A stretch of DNA of 64,000 nt from Delphinapterus leucas. Taxonomy: Eukaryota; Chordata; Mammalia; Artiodactyla; Monodontidae. This document shows, in pieces, positions 10,791 to 22,887 of this stretch. The DNA is taken from contig NW_022098076.1 in NCBI RefSeq assembly GCF_002288925.2, positions 86,126,964-86,190,963 of the forward strand, in the 5' to 3' direction. How positions within the stretch are numbered: the first letter of the stretch is position 1; each line of letters starts with the position of its first letter. The notes beneath the pieces are model-generated. The model did no database searches, was not told the origin of the DNA, and was given only the letters and a program-made list of their open reading frames with translations. The position numbers were made by a program, and so were the translations under genes.

Positions 10791-11424
10791 GTGGGAGGAG
10801 AGGGTCGTGAGGACCCTTCCCCCACAGGGAATTGAGTCGCGGGGAGCAGAAAGGCCGTCCGGGGCCCCCAGCCCAGAGGGGTGCGGTCAGAGTCGTGGGT
10901 GTGTCCAAAAGAACCTCGAGAGGTCAGTGGTGGCGGCGCGGCCCCGGCGGGGAGCTAAGGCGAGGCTCGGGAAGGAAAGGGGGTGGAGGAGGTCAACGCA
11001 GGCGCGGGGAGGACTTTACGGGGCCTCCAGGTGCAGAGCAGCGCTGCGCCCGCCAAGGGCCGGACAGGGGCGGGCGGGGGCGCCGCGCGGGACTGGCAGG
11101 AACCGCCCTCGGCCTCTTGGCGCAGAATCTGCGAGATCGCAGGGGGCCCGGCCTTACTTCATTCCCCGGGGCTGCTCCCCCAGCTTTCACCACTTCCCCA
11201 GCACACACGGCCCTCCCCGCGCCTCCTCCAAACCCTGGCGCCCAGACACCCGCAGAGGAGCGGGACTGGCTAAGAAGTGACCTTGCGTCTGCGCAGCGCG
11301 CCCCGGGGCCCTTGTCCTTGGTGCTGACCGAGAGCTTCCCCTCTCGCGGGCCCTTCCCGGAGGGCGGAACCGGCCGCGCCGCTCAGAGGTGTCTGACTGT
11401 GGCGCGCGAGAGCTGAAAGAGGCC

Positions 11425-11560
11425 TCGGGATCAGAGTGTCTAACCCTGTTGCTGAACAGAGGAGGAAACTGAGGCCCAGACAGGCTGGACTGGACCCCAG
11501 TGGGTCACTTGACTGCCAGCCCAGAACAATGTCAGTTTTCTGAAAGAGCAGCTCAGAAGA
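11425..11560 (+). repeat. MIR-family SINE relic
   Basis: Shows 'aggaggaaactgaggcccag' and 'gtgggtcacttgactgcc', a recognisable MIR core, just outside the CpG island on the promoter side of DNER. Confidence 0.6.
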
Positions 11561-12525
11561 GCAGGTTCGAGAAGGCACTGCTCGCGTTTACTATCGAGCT
11601 CTTCGTAGTTTGACAGCCAAGGAGGTCAGGCGCTGCTGAGGAAACGCAGCCCACCTCGTCCCCCCCACCTCCCCGACCTTTCACAGACTCTGCTGTGTAT
11701 AGGCTCCCAGGAACTGGTCACCCTGTCTTCAGGGTGGCCACGTGAGAAAAGAAAATGGGACCCTCTTGGATTAACAGTTTGGCAAATTTTCTAGGGCGCA
11801 CAAATATAGTTTTGTAAAAGCTGGTTAAATAAGAAAGTAGAGACTGCACATGAACCCAGCATGGAGGTGCCACAGACGAGCAGCCAGGGGCTGATAGAAA
11901 GTCTCCAGTGCAGACAGGAGCCAAACTGCACAGCCTCTCCCAGTCTCGCTCAGACACAGGAGCAAGTGTCAGGCGTTTGTGCTTTAGGAGATGCCTAAAA
12001 TCCATGTGGCCATCACAAGAAATCACTGAAACCCAGACAGATCTGCATGCAGCGGGGAAATTCATACCTCCAAGCGGACCCAAACAGTTATTACATTTCC
12101 CTCACACCTGCTGTCTTCTAGCCCAGACCTCCTCTTTTTAAAAAATCTTAATTTTGTGCCACACCAGCACCCTCTGCTGGTACTTGTCTCATCAATCAGG
12201 TGTTTCTTCCACTTTCTGTGCCCCTGGAGTGTGCATTTTCCTGAAACTAACTTTTCTTACCTTAAATCCTGGAATAATGGACTAGTGCTGCTCATGCCTT
12301 TCCATCAACACACACGCAACAAATGAAGCAACATGAAGTGTAAGAAAGGTTGTGGGCTAATTAAAATCACACTTCTGTTTACTATATTTTTGCCTAACCA
12401 CCTCCCTTGTGGGTGAATTTCATATCACTTTGAAATACGGAAGAACTAACAGTGGTTTTATTTTTTGGATGCTGATTTCTGAATTTCCCAGCTAATATTG
12501 AACTTTTAAATATATATATATTCTC
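11561..12525. other. Upstream flank of DNER, nothing recognised
   Basis: Intergenic DNA 5' of DNER. No exon, RNA gene or clear repeat was recognised. Short open frames here show no protein likeness. Confidence 0.45.
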
Positions 12526-12738
12526 GGGCTTCCCTGGTGGCGCAGTGGTTGGGAGTCCGCCTGCCGATGCAGGGGACACGGGTTCGTGCCCTGGTCCGGG
12601 AAGATCCCACATGCCGCGGAGCGGCTGGGCCCGTGGACCATGGCCGCTGAGCTTGCGCGTCCGGAGCCTGTGCTCCGCAACGGGAGAGGCCACAACAGTG
12701 AGAGGCCCGCATACCAAAATCAGCAAAAAAAAAAAAAA
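12526..12738 (+). mobile_element. CHR SINE, short young form
   Basis: Full short CHR copy from 'gggcttccctggtggcgcag' to an A-tail of about 14. It carries the short-form markers 'ggagcggctgggcccgtgg' and 'gcgtccggagcctgtgctcc'. It sits next to an AT microsatellite, and no clean target duplication was found. Confidence 0.92.
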
Positions 12739-13559
12739 GGCGTATTATGAAAGAGACAATTCAAGACCATTTTCCTCCAAGCTAAAAAGGAAGGCTAAAT
12801 CTCCCAGCCCCCTTGGTTATAAGAGGAGCTATGTGATTAGTTCTGAACAATTGGACATGGCATTTTGTGCCCTGGCTTCAAAACGTCCACACAGTAAATA
12901 CCATGCAAGTGTTCACTATTATTATTGCTGTTATCACTCTTGGAGAAGTGGGTCTTTTCTTTGGTTCTGAAGGTTGATTTGGTACTTGGCTGACAGTTTC
13001 CAACCATCTGCAAGACCTCCAAATACCTAAGCAAAGAGCCCAACTAATATATTGTCATGTCTTATTAACCGAAGTTATTAAAATCATGTTGGCTCTATGT
13101 TTAAATGAAAACTAAAAATTCAATTATCCAGACCTTTGGTTCATATTATTCCAAACTTACAGAACATCAAATCTTCCCCCTAACCCACCTTATTTCCTTT
13201 TTTTGATAGAGACCCTACTTTAATAAATCAAGGGCAAAATACCCAAATAATGTGTCTTTGCTGTGATTTCAGCAAAGACTGTTATAGAATTTCTCATGAT
13301 TCCTCTTATGGAGAAAGTGGACTTGAAACCGTTGAACAACTGTAGTCTGGATGTACTAGTCAGTGAATCACTACCAGGCTGGAGGAACTTTTTAGCGAAA
13401 TGCCATAGACTCTCAAAATTTGGCAGCTAATACAATTCATACCAGAATCAAGATATAAAAATATTTCAACCAGTTAAAATGCTGAGCTAAAATAAAGAAA
13501 ATGGAATATTAATGAACAACTGTGTGTTTGGCCTTAACTGCTGTTTGCCAATATTTCTA
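12739..13559. other. Intergenic, nothing recognised
   Basis: AT-rich sequence without recognisable genes or repeats. Confidence 0.4.
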
Positions 13560-13935
13560 CCTCTACTCCTTCCAAGAACTTCTTTGTAGGATTGTACTTT
13601 CCTGCCCTCTTGAAGTTAGGTGTACTCACATGACCTGTCTTGGCCAATGAAATATAAGGGGCAATAGCATGCACCACTTCTAGACTGAAGCCTTTAAAAT
13701 TCAGTGCTTGAATTGAAGCCTTTAAAGTCTGAAGCCTTTAAAATTCAGTGCATGGTCACTCACGTGACCATGGTGATCATCAAGATTCCAAAAGGTGGAG
13801 CCGGTGTCCCTGAGGGAGGGCAGTGTGGTGAAGCAATGGGAACCTGCAATGGGCATGTGGTGTAAGACATAAACCATTGTCGTTTTAAGCCACTGAGCCC
13901 CAGCGGTGTTAAAAAACTCCAGACCACATACAAGA
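13560..13935 (+). repeat. Ancient interspersed repeat, family not assigned
   Basis: The order 'cttggccaatgaaatataag', 'gcaccacttctagactgaag', 'gacataaaccattgtcg' and 'ttttaagccactgag' is one I recognise as a widespread old mammalian repeat 3' end, but I cannot name the family. It includes an internal 23-bp duplication listed separately. Confidence 0.5.
13685..13751 (+). repeat. Local duplication of a 23-bp unit with a third partial copy
   Basis: A 23-base unit beginning 'ctgaagcctttaaaattcag' occurs exactly at 13685-13707 and 13729-13751. Between them, 13714-13727 is a partial copy. This looks like a small tandem expansion inside an old repeat. Confidence 0.85.
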
Positions 13936-14515
13936 AAGTGGCAAGGCAGGACTGACTGTTCCCAATGAGCCATGCAGCTTGACCTGCTATCTCACGTGTG
14001 CTATTCCTGCGAGATAGAAGGCTGGGTCCAATTCGGGATTCCAGGGCCTCTGAATTTGATGGAACAGAGACATTTTAAGAAACAATTTGGCTCATTTTTT
14101 CCATGGATGTACTCCAGAGTTATAACTCAACTGCAGCATGCTTTAGATGTTACAAAAATGTTACAAACCAATGCAAACACAACTGTGTTTATGTTTTGCT
14201 TTTTGTCACAACAGGAGAAAAACATCTTCCCAGGCCAGCCCAGGTTCGTGGGCAGCCATTTGGAAGCACTGAGCTCAGTGAGAGTAACATTCCTTCTAAT
14301 AATGAGGTTCCTATGCTCTGTGACCTCCAGAGCATCCTGTGGGAATGCCAGCCTGATACACGGTGTGATGATCCATAGACTAAGAATCTCATCTTTAGAA
14401 AAATCCACAAAAGTTACCTGGTATCACCTCCCAAAATTTGAACTAAGATCCAAACAGGAACTACATGGGGTGATATACCACCTTCAGCTCACCTGGAGTT
14501 CCACAGGTGCTAACA
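13936..14515. other. Intergenic, nothing recognised
   Basis: A plus-strand open frame of 184 codons crosses this stretch but resembles no protein I know, and it lacks a coding neighbourhood. Confidence 0.4.
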
Positions 14516-14990
14516 TACAGGCATAGCGCCTTTCATTGCACTTCAATTTACTGTGCTCCACAGATACCGCGTTTTTTACAAATTGAAGATTTGCAGCAAC
14601 CCTGCTTCAAGCAAGTCTATTGGCACCATTTTTCCAACAGCGTTTGCTCACTTCCTGTCTGTGTCACATTTTGGTAATTCTCGCGATATTTCAAACTTTT
14701 TCATTATTGTTATATTTGTTACGGTGATGTGTGATCAATGATCTTTGATGTGACTACCATGACTCACCAAAAGCTCAGATAATGGTTAGCATTTTTTAGC
14801 AATAAAGTAATTAAGGTATGGACTTGTGTTTTTAGCCGTAACGCTATTTCACACAATAGCAAAGTGCAAACATAACCTTTATATGCACTGGGAAACCAAA
14901 AAATTCCTGTGTCTTGCTTTATTGTGATATTCACTTTATTGTGGTAGTCTGGAATGGACCCACAGTAGCTCAGAGCTGTGCCCATGTGCA
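14516..14990 (-). mobile_element. Tc1/mariner-type DNA transposon relic, Tigger-like
   Basis: The right side ('actttattgtggtagtctgg', then 'aatggacccacagtagctca') and the left end 'caggcata' match the terminal region of Tigger-type elements, where 'ggttccagaccaccgcaata' is typical. Between them is the AT-rich body with 'gcactgggaaaccaaaaaat'. The element is internally deleted and has no transposase frame. Confidence 0.65.
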
Positions 14991-15160
14991 CCTATCAATT
15001 ATTTAGCACCCACCTTCTCCCCCAGAGCACCTAAGCTTTCTGCAGTCATTGGCAAGTTGGACTGTCCGCCTTTCTCTGCACCCAGAGTTGCCTGTAGGCG
15101 GTGACATCATCACTGCTCACTCTTCCCACATTCAGTTACCCTCTAAGGTTATAAGAGAAC

Positions 15161-15380
15161 TTTTTTTTTTTTTTTTTTTTTTTTTTTAGCGGTACGCAGG
15201 CCTCTCACTGTTGTGGCCTTTCCCGTTGCGAAGCACAGGCTCCGGACGCGCAGGCTCAGCGGCCATGGCTCACGGGCCTAGCCGCTCCGCGGCATGTGGG
15301 ATCTTCCCAGACCGGGGCACGAACCCGTGTCCCCTGCATCGGCAGGCGGACTCTCAACCACCGCGCCACCAGGGAAGCCC
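15161..15380 (-). mobile_element. CHR SINE, short young form
   Basis: Minus-strand copy: poly-T (A-tail) of 27 at 15161-15187, head 'gggcttccctggtggcgc' ending at 15380. The flanks 'aagagaac' and 'aagggaac' form a near-perfect 8-bp target duplication. It is very similar to the copies at 3227 and 12526. Confidence 0.92.
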
Positions 15381-16125
15381 AAGGGAACATTCTTGCCCCC
15401 TGCAAAGGGTGGGTCTGGGTGCCGGATTGAAGCTGGAGTCAGCTTGAAAGAAAAACTCAGCCACACGACCCAGACAGGGAACACATTGCCTGGCGAAAAT
15501 GTTCTGCCATAGAGAACGGCACCAAACTGCCTACTCAGACCAGAACAGTTGTATCAGGACCCATGATGTTGTTGGGCAAATTAGACTCTGACCTTCAGAT
15601 GCCATGTGATATGGAGACAGAAATACCTGTGTTGGAGGCGGTCATCCAGGGGACGGGACCGCAGGTTGACCTGTGAGTCGAACCCAGGCAATCAGAGGCT
15701 CCTCACCCCCTCCCGTCCTTGGAATGTACCCTCCACCCACCCCCACAGGGAGCTGCTTCAAGGACGGAGACTTGAGAGAAGAAGGTGTTGCTGAGACCAT
15801 CTGGACTGAACATGTGACTAAACCTAGTTAAGGCCTCTGTATCAACTTTTAAGATTCTGGTGGTAGATACAGGGATCTACTTTGTCTTGCAGTGCCCAAG
15901 ATGTGCCTCATATATAAGTTCCTCACTTATTAACGCTGCCATCCACCAATGTGGAGTGGTCTGCCTCGCTTCTCTGGCTTGCCTTGCCCTCTGTGTTATA
16001 GGGCCAGTTTCACATTTCACCCAGGAAGTCGCTGAGAGTTTGAACCAACACCGTACTTTATAAAGATCTTGGGAGAATTCAATGGGATGATAGTGGTGAT
16101 GAGTAGAGTATGTACTGGGCATTAA
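15381..16125. other. Intergenic, nothing recognised
   Basis: No gene or clear repeat was recognised. Confidence 0.4.
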
Positions 16126-16460
16126 TATTAGTGTATTTTACATATTATCTCATTTAATCCTAATGCCAGCACCATGAGGTAGAAACTAGGATTTGTGCCC
16201 AATTTTAAAAGGACAAAATTGAGCTGCAGTGAGGTTAAGTAAAAGGACCTCTGCCCAGGGATGCAGTACATGGTGGGTCCCAACTGGCACCAACTCTTCG
16301 ATGTGGTCCTGTCCAGGCGCAAGCCTTTCAGAAAACTTGATGAGAAGGGCTCACTGCATTGGGACCAGGAAAAAAGAAAAAAAAAAAAAGGTCTAAGGTC
16401 ACCCAGCAGGTAGAGTGGCCGGGAGTCTGGAGGAAGAGTCCGCACTTGGAAGCAGTACTC
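16126..16460 (+). repeat. MIR/MIR3-like relic
   Basis: 'tattatctcatttaatccta' and 'gccagcaccatgaggtagaa' match the MIR-family pattern. Diverged, and interrupted by an A-run near 16370-16389. Confidence 0.5.
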
Positions 16461-16514
16461 TGCATCTGCTATATGAATCTCCTGCAATGCAGGGCTGATA
16501 CTTGGTAGATGCTG

Positions 16515-16725
16515 CAATACATGTGTGTATATATATACATATATATATATGTATGTATATAATGCACGTATGATGTATGCATCATATCTATATGTCTATA
16601 TGATGTGTGTTTCATATATGATATATGATGTGTATTATGTGTGTGTGGGATGTGTCCTGTGTCTATGATACATACTGTGTGTATACATACTGTGTGTATC
16701 ATGTATATGTATGAGTGAATATATG
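16515..16725. repeat. AT/GT-rich low-complexity tract
   Basis: Degenerate alternating 'tatatatacatatatata' and 'gatgtgtgtttcatatatga' units. Long alternating purine-pyrimidine runs like this are unstable microsatellite DNA. Confidence 0.85.
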
Positions 16726-18165
16726 GTTTGATGCACAGTGACCGCTGGACTTTGGTTTATTGTTGAGGGAGGCTCTTGAAGGTTTAGTTTTGTTGCTCAC
16801 TTGCATTCCTTGTAAGGTGCACTACTGCTCCTGACTTGTGGAATTACAGGATGTGAAAATGGGATGGGACTTTGACAATCTTTTCTGAAGAGGAGGATGA
16901 AGCATTGAGGAAACAAACCACTGCTCCAGGCTGGGCAGCAGCAGAACCTGAATGAGACCCCAGTCCTCTGAATTCCACAGTTTATGCTCTTTCAGTAAGG
17001 CTCATACTGCCTTTCCTCCGCTCCCAGTGTTTCCTACATAAGAGGCAATCAAATCAAAAGGCAGTGTAAAAATGTAAATACCAAGTCCATGGGAGTTTTA
17101 AGTGCCTTTGAAGAATCTTCACAAAGAATAAATATGATTTGCATACGTTCCAGTCACAAGTACCAGAACTACTATCTTATTCCTTTAATTAGTAGCATCC
17201 TTTTTGTAATTCGTCATTTAAGTGTTTTAGCATATATATCCAGATTATTTTACTCTGAATTATCCTTGAACAATTCCTGAATGCTGTGTTTAAGATATGT
17301 TCACGTTTACTTTCTTCCCTGTACGCTTGCCCTCATTTGAATTAAACTGCTATTCTAGCAGCTGTTTAAAACAGTTTTAATTTCTTTTACATTATTACTC
17401 TAATATTGATTTGATCTAGGTGAAGTTAAATGAGAAGTCTTGAATAAAAAGATAGCAAGGAAGCATATCTTCCCTCTATAAATATTTCATAAAGCACTTC
17501 GACTATCACCAAATGGAAATCAGATCTTTTCACGAAAACTCCTGAGAACATGAGAACTATGTTAAACTCAATAATTGTTTTCGGTTCCAACTTTTTGTTA
17601 TTGAGAGAAATGTACCATACTGGAATACAGGACTGTTTTCAAGAAGGAATCTACATCCACTGGCTTGAAAATAAGGAGGTTCAATTCAAGACCTCCCCTT
17701 TGCTCCTGAATTCACTCCGCGACCTTGAAATAGAACACCATGAAATAGCTCTAGTGCATTCCCCAGTGGCAATGGAATTGCCCACATTGGCTTTGCTGAC
17801 ATAAAAAAAATTTCCTGCTTTTATTTCCATATGGAAGATGTTTTTCTTAATGACTTAAACAAATTAGGAGTTTATTCTCCCACATGAAAGGAGTCTGGAC
17901 ATTGTCAATCCAGAGCTAATAAGAGTTCTCCTGATGACCCACATAAGCATCAGCAGAGAAACTTCCTATGTCTACTGCAAATGCAGCTAGAAATATCCAA
18001 GCTGGATTATTGCTAACTCTGCGTGGGGTGGGTCTGTTGTTTTCTCCACCTATTACCCCTCCTTCTTTTGGTAACTGGGTCCCAATTTTGCTTTGGGGGA
18101 ACCAACCCTATCCAACTCTGAGTTCATGTACTTCAAGTGAAATTGACCCCAAGAAAACATAGAGG
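16726..18165. other. Intergenic, mostly unannotated
   Basis: A MIR-like patch lies near 16890-17010. The stretch 17040-17800 is AT-rich and apparently single-copy. No gene was recognised. Confidence 0.4.
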
Positions 18166-18898
18166 AAAATCTTCACAATGGTGTTGGCAGTGATTTCTTG
18201 GATATAACACTAAAAGCACAGGCAACAAAAGAAAAAATAGACAAGTAGGTCTATGTCAAATGGAAAGGCTTCCGCACAGCAAGGGAAACAATCAACAAAA
18301 TGAAAAGGGAACCTATGGAATGGGAGAAAATATTTGCAAGCCACATATCTGATACAGGGCTAATGTTCAAACTATATAAGGAACCTCTGCAACTCAATAA
18401 CAACAACAATAATAACAACAACAAATCCAAATAACCCAGTTTAAAAATGGGCAGTGGTATTGAATCAATGCAGTTCTCAAAGAAGACACACAAATGGCCA
18501 GAAGGTATATGAAAAGGTGCTCTACATCACTAATCACTAGGGAATGTCACATCAAAACCACCGTGAGATATCACATCACACCTGTTAGGATGTTTATTAT
18601 AAAAAAAATAGTAAGTGTTGGCGAGGATGTAGAGAAAAGGGAGCCCTGGTACACTGTTGGTAGAAACAAATTGGTATGGTCACTATGGAAAACAGTACGG
18701 ATGGTCCTCAAAAACTTAAAACTGGAACTACTGTATAATCCAGCAATTCCCCTCTTTTGGGTATATATCCAAATGCAATGAAATCAGGATCTCAAAGAGA
18801 TACCTGAATCCCCTGTAATCAAGGTAGCATTATTCACAATATCCAAGACATAGAAGCAACCTAAGTATCCATCAACAGATGAATGGATAAAGGAAATG

Positions 18899-18955
<57 letters not shown>

Positions 18956-19490
18956 GAATATTATACAGCCTTAAAAAAAGAAGGAAATCCTGTCATTTGC
19001 TGCAATATATATGAACATGGGGGACATTATGCAAAGTGAAATAAGCCAGACACAGGAGGACAAATACTCCATGATACCACTTATATAAGGAATCTAAAAT
19101 AGTCAAACTCATAGAAGAAAAGAGTGGAATGCTGGCTGCCGGGGACTGAGGGGAGGAGGAAAAGGGGAGGTATTAGTCAAAGAGTACAAAGTTTCAGTTA
19201 TGCAAGATGAATAAGTCCTAGAGATCTACTGTACAGCATGGAGCCTATAGTTAACAAGTCTATATTGTATACTTAAAAATTTCCTGAGAGTAGCTCTTAT
19301 GTTAAGTGTTCTTATCAATAATAATAATAAGAGGACAGGAGGAAACTGTTAGAGGTGATAGATATGTTTATGGCATAGATTGTGGTGATGGTTTCACAGA
19401 TATATACTTATCTCCAAACTCATCAAGTTGTGTACATTAAACATGTACAGCTTTTTGTATGTAAATCATACCTCAATAAAGTGGTTTAAT
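18166..19490 (+). mobile_element. L1 LINE, 3' end of ORF2 and 3' UTR
   Basis: Contains the end of L1 ORF2 ('gagaaaatatttgcaagcca', 'ctgatacagggctaatgttc', 'tggaatattatacagcctta') and the 3' UTR to 'cctcaataaagtggttt'. The reading frame is broken. A TA/CA microsatellite has expanded within it. Confidence 0.85.
18899..18953. repeat. (TA)n(CA)n microsatellite
   Basis: About eleven TA units followed by about sixteen CA units inside the L1. Probably polymorphic. Confidence 0.95.
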
Positions 19491-19699
19491 AAATCAATAA
19501 ATAAGAAACTGACCCCACCCCCAGATCCAAGAGTGGTCATGTGATCTAGGCCTGAGCAGTCCCCTGGTAACAGAGATCAACCCGTAGCTGAGCATATGAT
19601 CCCAGTCCCATCTTGTTGTTTTTAATAAAGTATATAAACCGCTGACACTAGAACTCAACAAAGGTAGCAGACACATCCAAAAAGAAATTGATGTAAAGA

Positions 19700-21125
19700 T
19701 CCTTAAAACTCAGCAAAATAATCCAGCAAATGATTTAAAAATTAATATATAGTGACCATGGGTTTGGGTTTATTCCCCAAATAAAAGCATGATTACATAT
19801 CATAACATCTATTCACCTATATTAATAGATTTAAGAAGGAAAAATCCTATGACCTTCATAAACGCTGAAAAGGCATTTGATAAAATTCAACATAAATTCT
19901 TGCTAAAACTCTTAATAAAATGAGAAAAAATGGGTACTTTCTTATAATACAATGTATCTACCTCCACCCGAAAGTCAGCACCATGATTAATGAGGGATTA
20001 CTAGACGTGACCTCATTAAAGATGAAAACGAGGCAACACACACCATCACCGTTATCATCTGATATTCTTCTTGAGGTATTAGGCCAAGCAAGTATTACAG
20101 ATATAAAATTGGAAAGGAGGAAAATTTATCATTCTATGCAGACAATATGGTTACATGCCTAGAGAACCCAACTGGAATTATATTACAGACAATAAGAGAA
20201 TTCCATATAATGTCCGGGTACAAAATAAATATATAGAATCGAAAACCTTCATCTCTACAAATGACAAGGAGCTAATAGATATAGAAATGGGGAATTCACA
20301 TTTACATTAGAAACAAACAAACAAAAGCCTAGTAATAAACATAACAAAAATGTGAAATACCTGTTGAAGAAAACATTAAAGTATTACTGAAGAACACGAA
20401 ATAGCCTTGAACAAATATAAAGGCATATCATGCACTTGGATAGGAAGACTTAACATCATAAAATAGAAATGCCCCTAAACTAATCTGTAAATTTAACACG
20501 ATAAATTAGTTCACCAATGAGATTTTAGACAATGGAATTAGACAAGCTGTTTTTAAAGTTCACAGGAAAAACAAACAATCTAGGAGAGTCAGGAAACTTC
20601 TGAACAAGAAGGCAACAAGGTGAGATTAACTTGACTAACAAAGCCTAAAACAAAATTACAATAATTTAAAAAGTGTGGTCCATTGAATGCATGGAAAACT
20701 TTATGAAGCAGACTAGGGATTCCAGAGATAGAACTAAATATTTTTGAGAATTCAGTATATGCTATGAGCTGGATGAATTGCTCAATGCATAGTATTGAAA
20801 AACCTGAGTCACCACATGGAAAAATAATAGTATTGAATAGATAACTCACAAGTTACACCTAAATAAACTCCAAATGGACCCAAAATTTAAATGTAACCAA
20901 AAATTAAGCCCCAAAACAATAAGACAAAAAAGAAGAAACCAAGGCAGAGTATTTTTATGATCTTGGGAGTATGACACATATCCAGAAGCCATTTGAAAAA
21001 AAGATCAAAACATTTGTCAACATAAAATTACAAAATTTCACACGGCAAAAATCACCATATGCAAAGTAAAAACACTGAGAAAAAACATTTGCAACTTTTA
21101 TCTAAATCAAAGGACTAATTATCAC
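19700..21125 (+). mobile_element. Old L1 ORF2 fragment
   Basis: The reverse-transcriptase region of ancient L1 is recognisable ('aacgctgaaaaggcatttga', 'ttatcattctatgcagacaa', 'ccatatgcaaagtaaaaac'). The protein frame is fully degraded. Confidence 0.7.
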
Positions 21126-21560
21126 CAGTTAAAAAGTACCTCCTAAAATATATTCTACAGGACACTGGTTCCTTTGGATATTAGCAGACTGGTTGGATAA
21201 ATACTCACAAGTGATCATTTTTATTCCACACAGCAGGAATGTGCATTTATAATTTTAATAGATACTGTCAGATTGCCCTCCTTATAGAAATTCTACCAGT
21301 TGACATTACCACCAGAAATGTGTAAGATTCCCTGTTTTCCTCTCCATCATAAGATTCCATCAAATTTTTTGATCTTTGGAAGTCTAACAGGTGAAAAAAT
21401 ATCTCAGTTTTCAAATATATTTCTCTTCATGAGTCAAGCTGAGCATCTTTTCATATACTTCAGAAACGTATATTTTCTCTTCTGTAGACTGATTATTGTG
21501 AGAATCAGGACCATCCACCCTTATACACAGCTTGGACCTGAGTTGAAACTATCTTAGCCA
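21126..21560 (+). repeat. Ancient L1-like 3' segment
   Basis: 'gtcagattgccctccttata' with 'tgacattaccaccagaaatg' is a pattern I associate with very old L1 3' ends. The assignment is weak. Confidence 0.4.
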
Positions 21561-21599
21561 CACACACGTGCATCCTACAATCTGCAGTGTAGACTCGAC

Positions 21600-22015
21600 A
21601 GACTTCACTATTCCCTTGTCTTCCCTGCCATCACTTTACTGTTCCAGGACATGCCTTTACAGGCAAATAACTTGATTATCCATTACAGAAACTTCCCCAA
21701 AGAGCCATCCATTCTTTAATTAAAACCACCAACAGTTCAAGCCCTAAAACTTTGCCTCAAAATACTTGCCTTGCTGTTTCCACCTATCCAAATCCTGGTG
21801 TAGCACAAGTCTTACCCAATCCTCGTTAAGCCCCTGCATTGAAAGACTTGCCTTAAACCAAACTTCAGATTCCCTGCAGAATCCAGCTTTGCCTTTCCCT
21901 TTCTGAGATATTGCCAACAGTCTGCAGCGCAATAAACTCAATCTCGGAGCCACTACCTGTTCTGCTGTGTTATGAGTTTCTTCCGTATTTGTAGGAGCTG
22001 GTTCATGAAACTGAC
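21600..22015 (+). mobile_element. Possible LTR remnant
   Basis: A pyrimidine-rich stretch followed by 'gcaataaactcaatctcgga' and 'gttctgctgtgttatgag' resembles the poly(A)-signal end of a retroviral LTR. No clear TG...CA ends or target duplication were found. Confidence 0.35.
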
Positions 22016-22059
22016 ATAAACCCAACCCAGCTGCCGGAACACGAGCAAGAGGGAGCTAG

Positions 22060-22510
22060 AGAAAACCAGGGTGGTGGGGCCACGACGTGGAGCTTGGATT
22101 TGTTTTTTCTTCCAGTGGGGAAGCCAGGGACCTATACGATTGAATTAGCATCGTAAGAAGATCAGTGTGGCTCCATGTGGATGGAGGGACTGCCAAGGAG
22201 AGCAGATGGGGGAAGCGACGGTGAGTAGCTTCAACTAGGGGGCGGTGCTGGAGGTGGGAAGAAGTGGACAGTTTGGGATGTACTGGGGCCGTAGAAGCAA
22301 CAATGGATGCACTGGCCACGGGGTATGATTTAGAGAGAGGAGTCAAAGACGACCTCCAGATGTGGGTGCTGAACATCTGGGCGAACGGAGTTGCCATTTG
22401 CTGGGCTGAGGAGTCGGGGCGAGCAGTAGTGGGGTGTTTGTGATGGAAGCAGAGAAACAGACGCTTCAGTGGGGCCACCTTCACAGGCAGTGCTGAGTGA
22501 CAGGTGACAG
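22060..22510 (+). repeat. Ancient interspersed repeat, family not assigned
   Basis: 'agatcagtgtggctccatgt', 'gagaggagtcaaagacgacc' and 'ggcgaacggagttgccattt' follow a common old mammalian repeat that I cannot name. It explains the 142-codon minus-strand open frame, which is not a gene. Confidence 0.5.
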
Positions 22511-22863
22511 GGTTAAGCTAAATAAGGGCAGAGTGATTCAAGAGGGATGGAAGTGATGCTAAAGATTGACTTCTATCTCATATCCCGAACATGAAGCGTT
22601 TTGTTATCTACATCTAATTATTTTATCAGTAAAGATAAATTTGACACCCGAATTGCTATTTTAAACCCAGAAAATCATTTTATTTTATTTGGTACATGTA
22701 GTACTTTCCTATCGCACATTTCCAAAAACAGTGCCAGGGTTTGGACTCATGTCCTTACCGGGCAAGTCTCGTACTCCTACCGAAGGGACAGTGTGTCCCT
22801 TCACATATTTGTTAGAAATCTTTTCAAAGACACTAATGAACTAAGAGGATGCTGATTTTAAAA

Positions 22864-22887
22864 CAAAGAAAGAAAGAAAGAAAGAAA
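22864..22887. repeat. (AAAG)n microsatellite
   Basis: Six units of 'aaag'. Confidence 0.9.

Larger units (their letters stand above)
9690..11415. promoter_or_regulatory. DNER: CpG island over the DNER 5' end
   Basis: CpG dinucleotides and GC content rise sharply near 9690 and fall near 11415. In between lie DNER exon 1 and its upstream flank. This is the usual form of a TATA-less mammalian promoter. The many long open frames on both strands here come from the high GC content and are not genes. Confidence 0.85.

Noticed and set aside
10034..11416. Many long open frames on both strands in the GC-rich region
   Set aside because: High GC reduces stop codons. Only the minus frame with the signal peptide and EGF motif has protein likeness; the others are shadows.
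13972..14526. 184-codon plus-strand frame
   Set aside because: No domain, no splice context and no resemblance to a known protein; probably chance.
22056..22484. 142-codon minus-strand frame
   Set aside because: It is the antisense of an ancient interspersed repeat, with no recognised domain.
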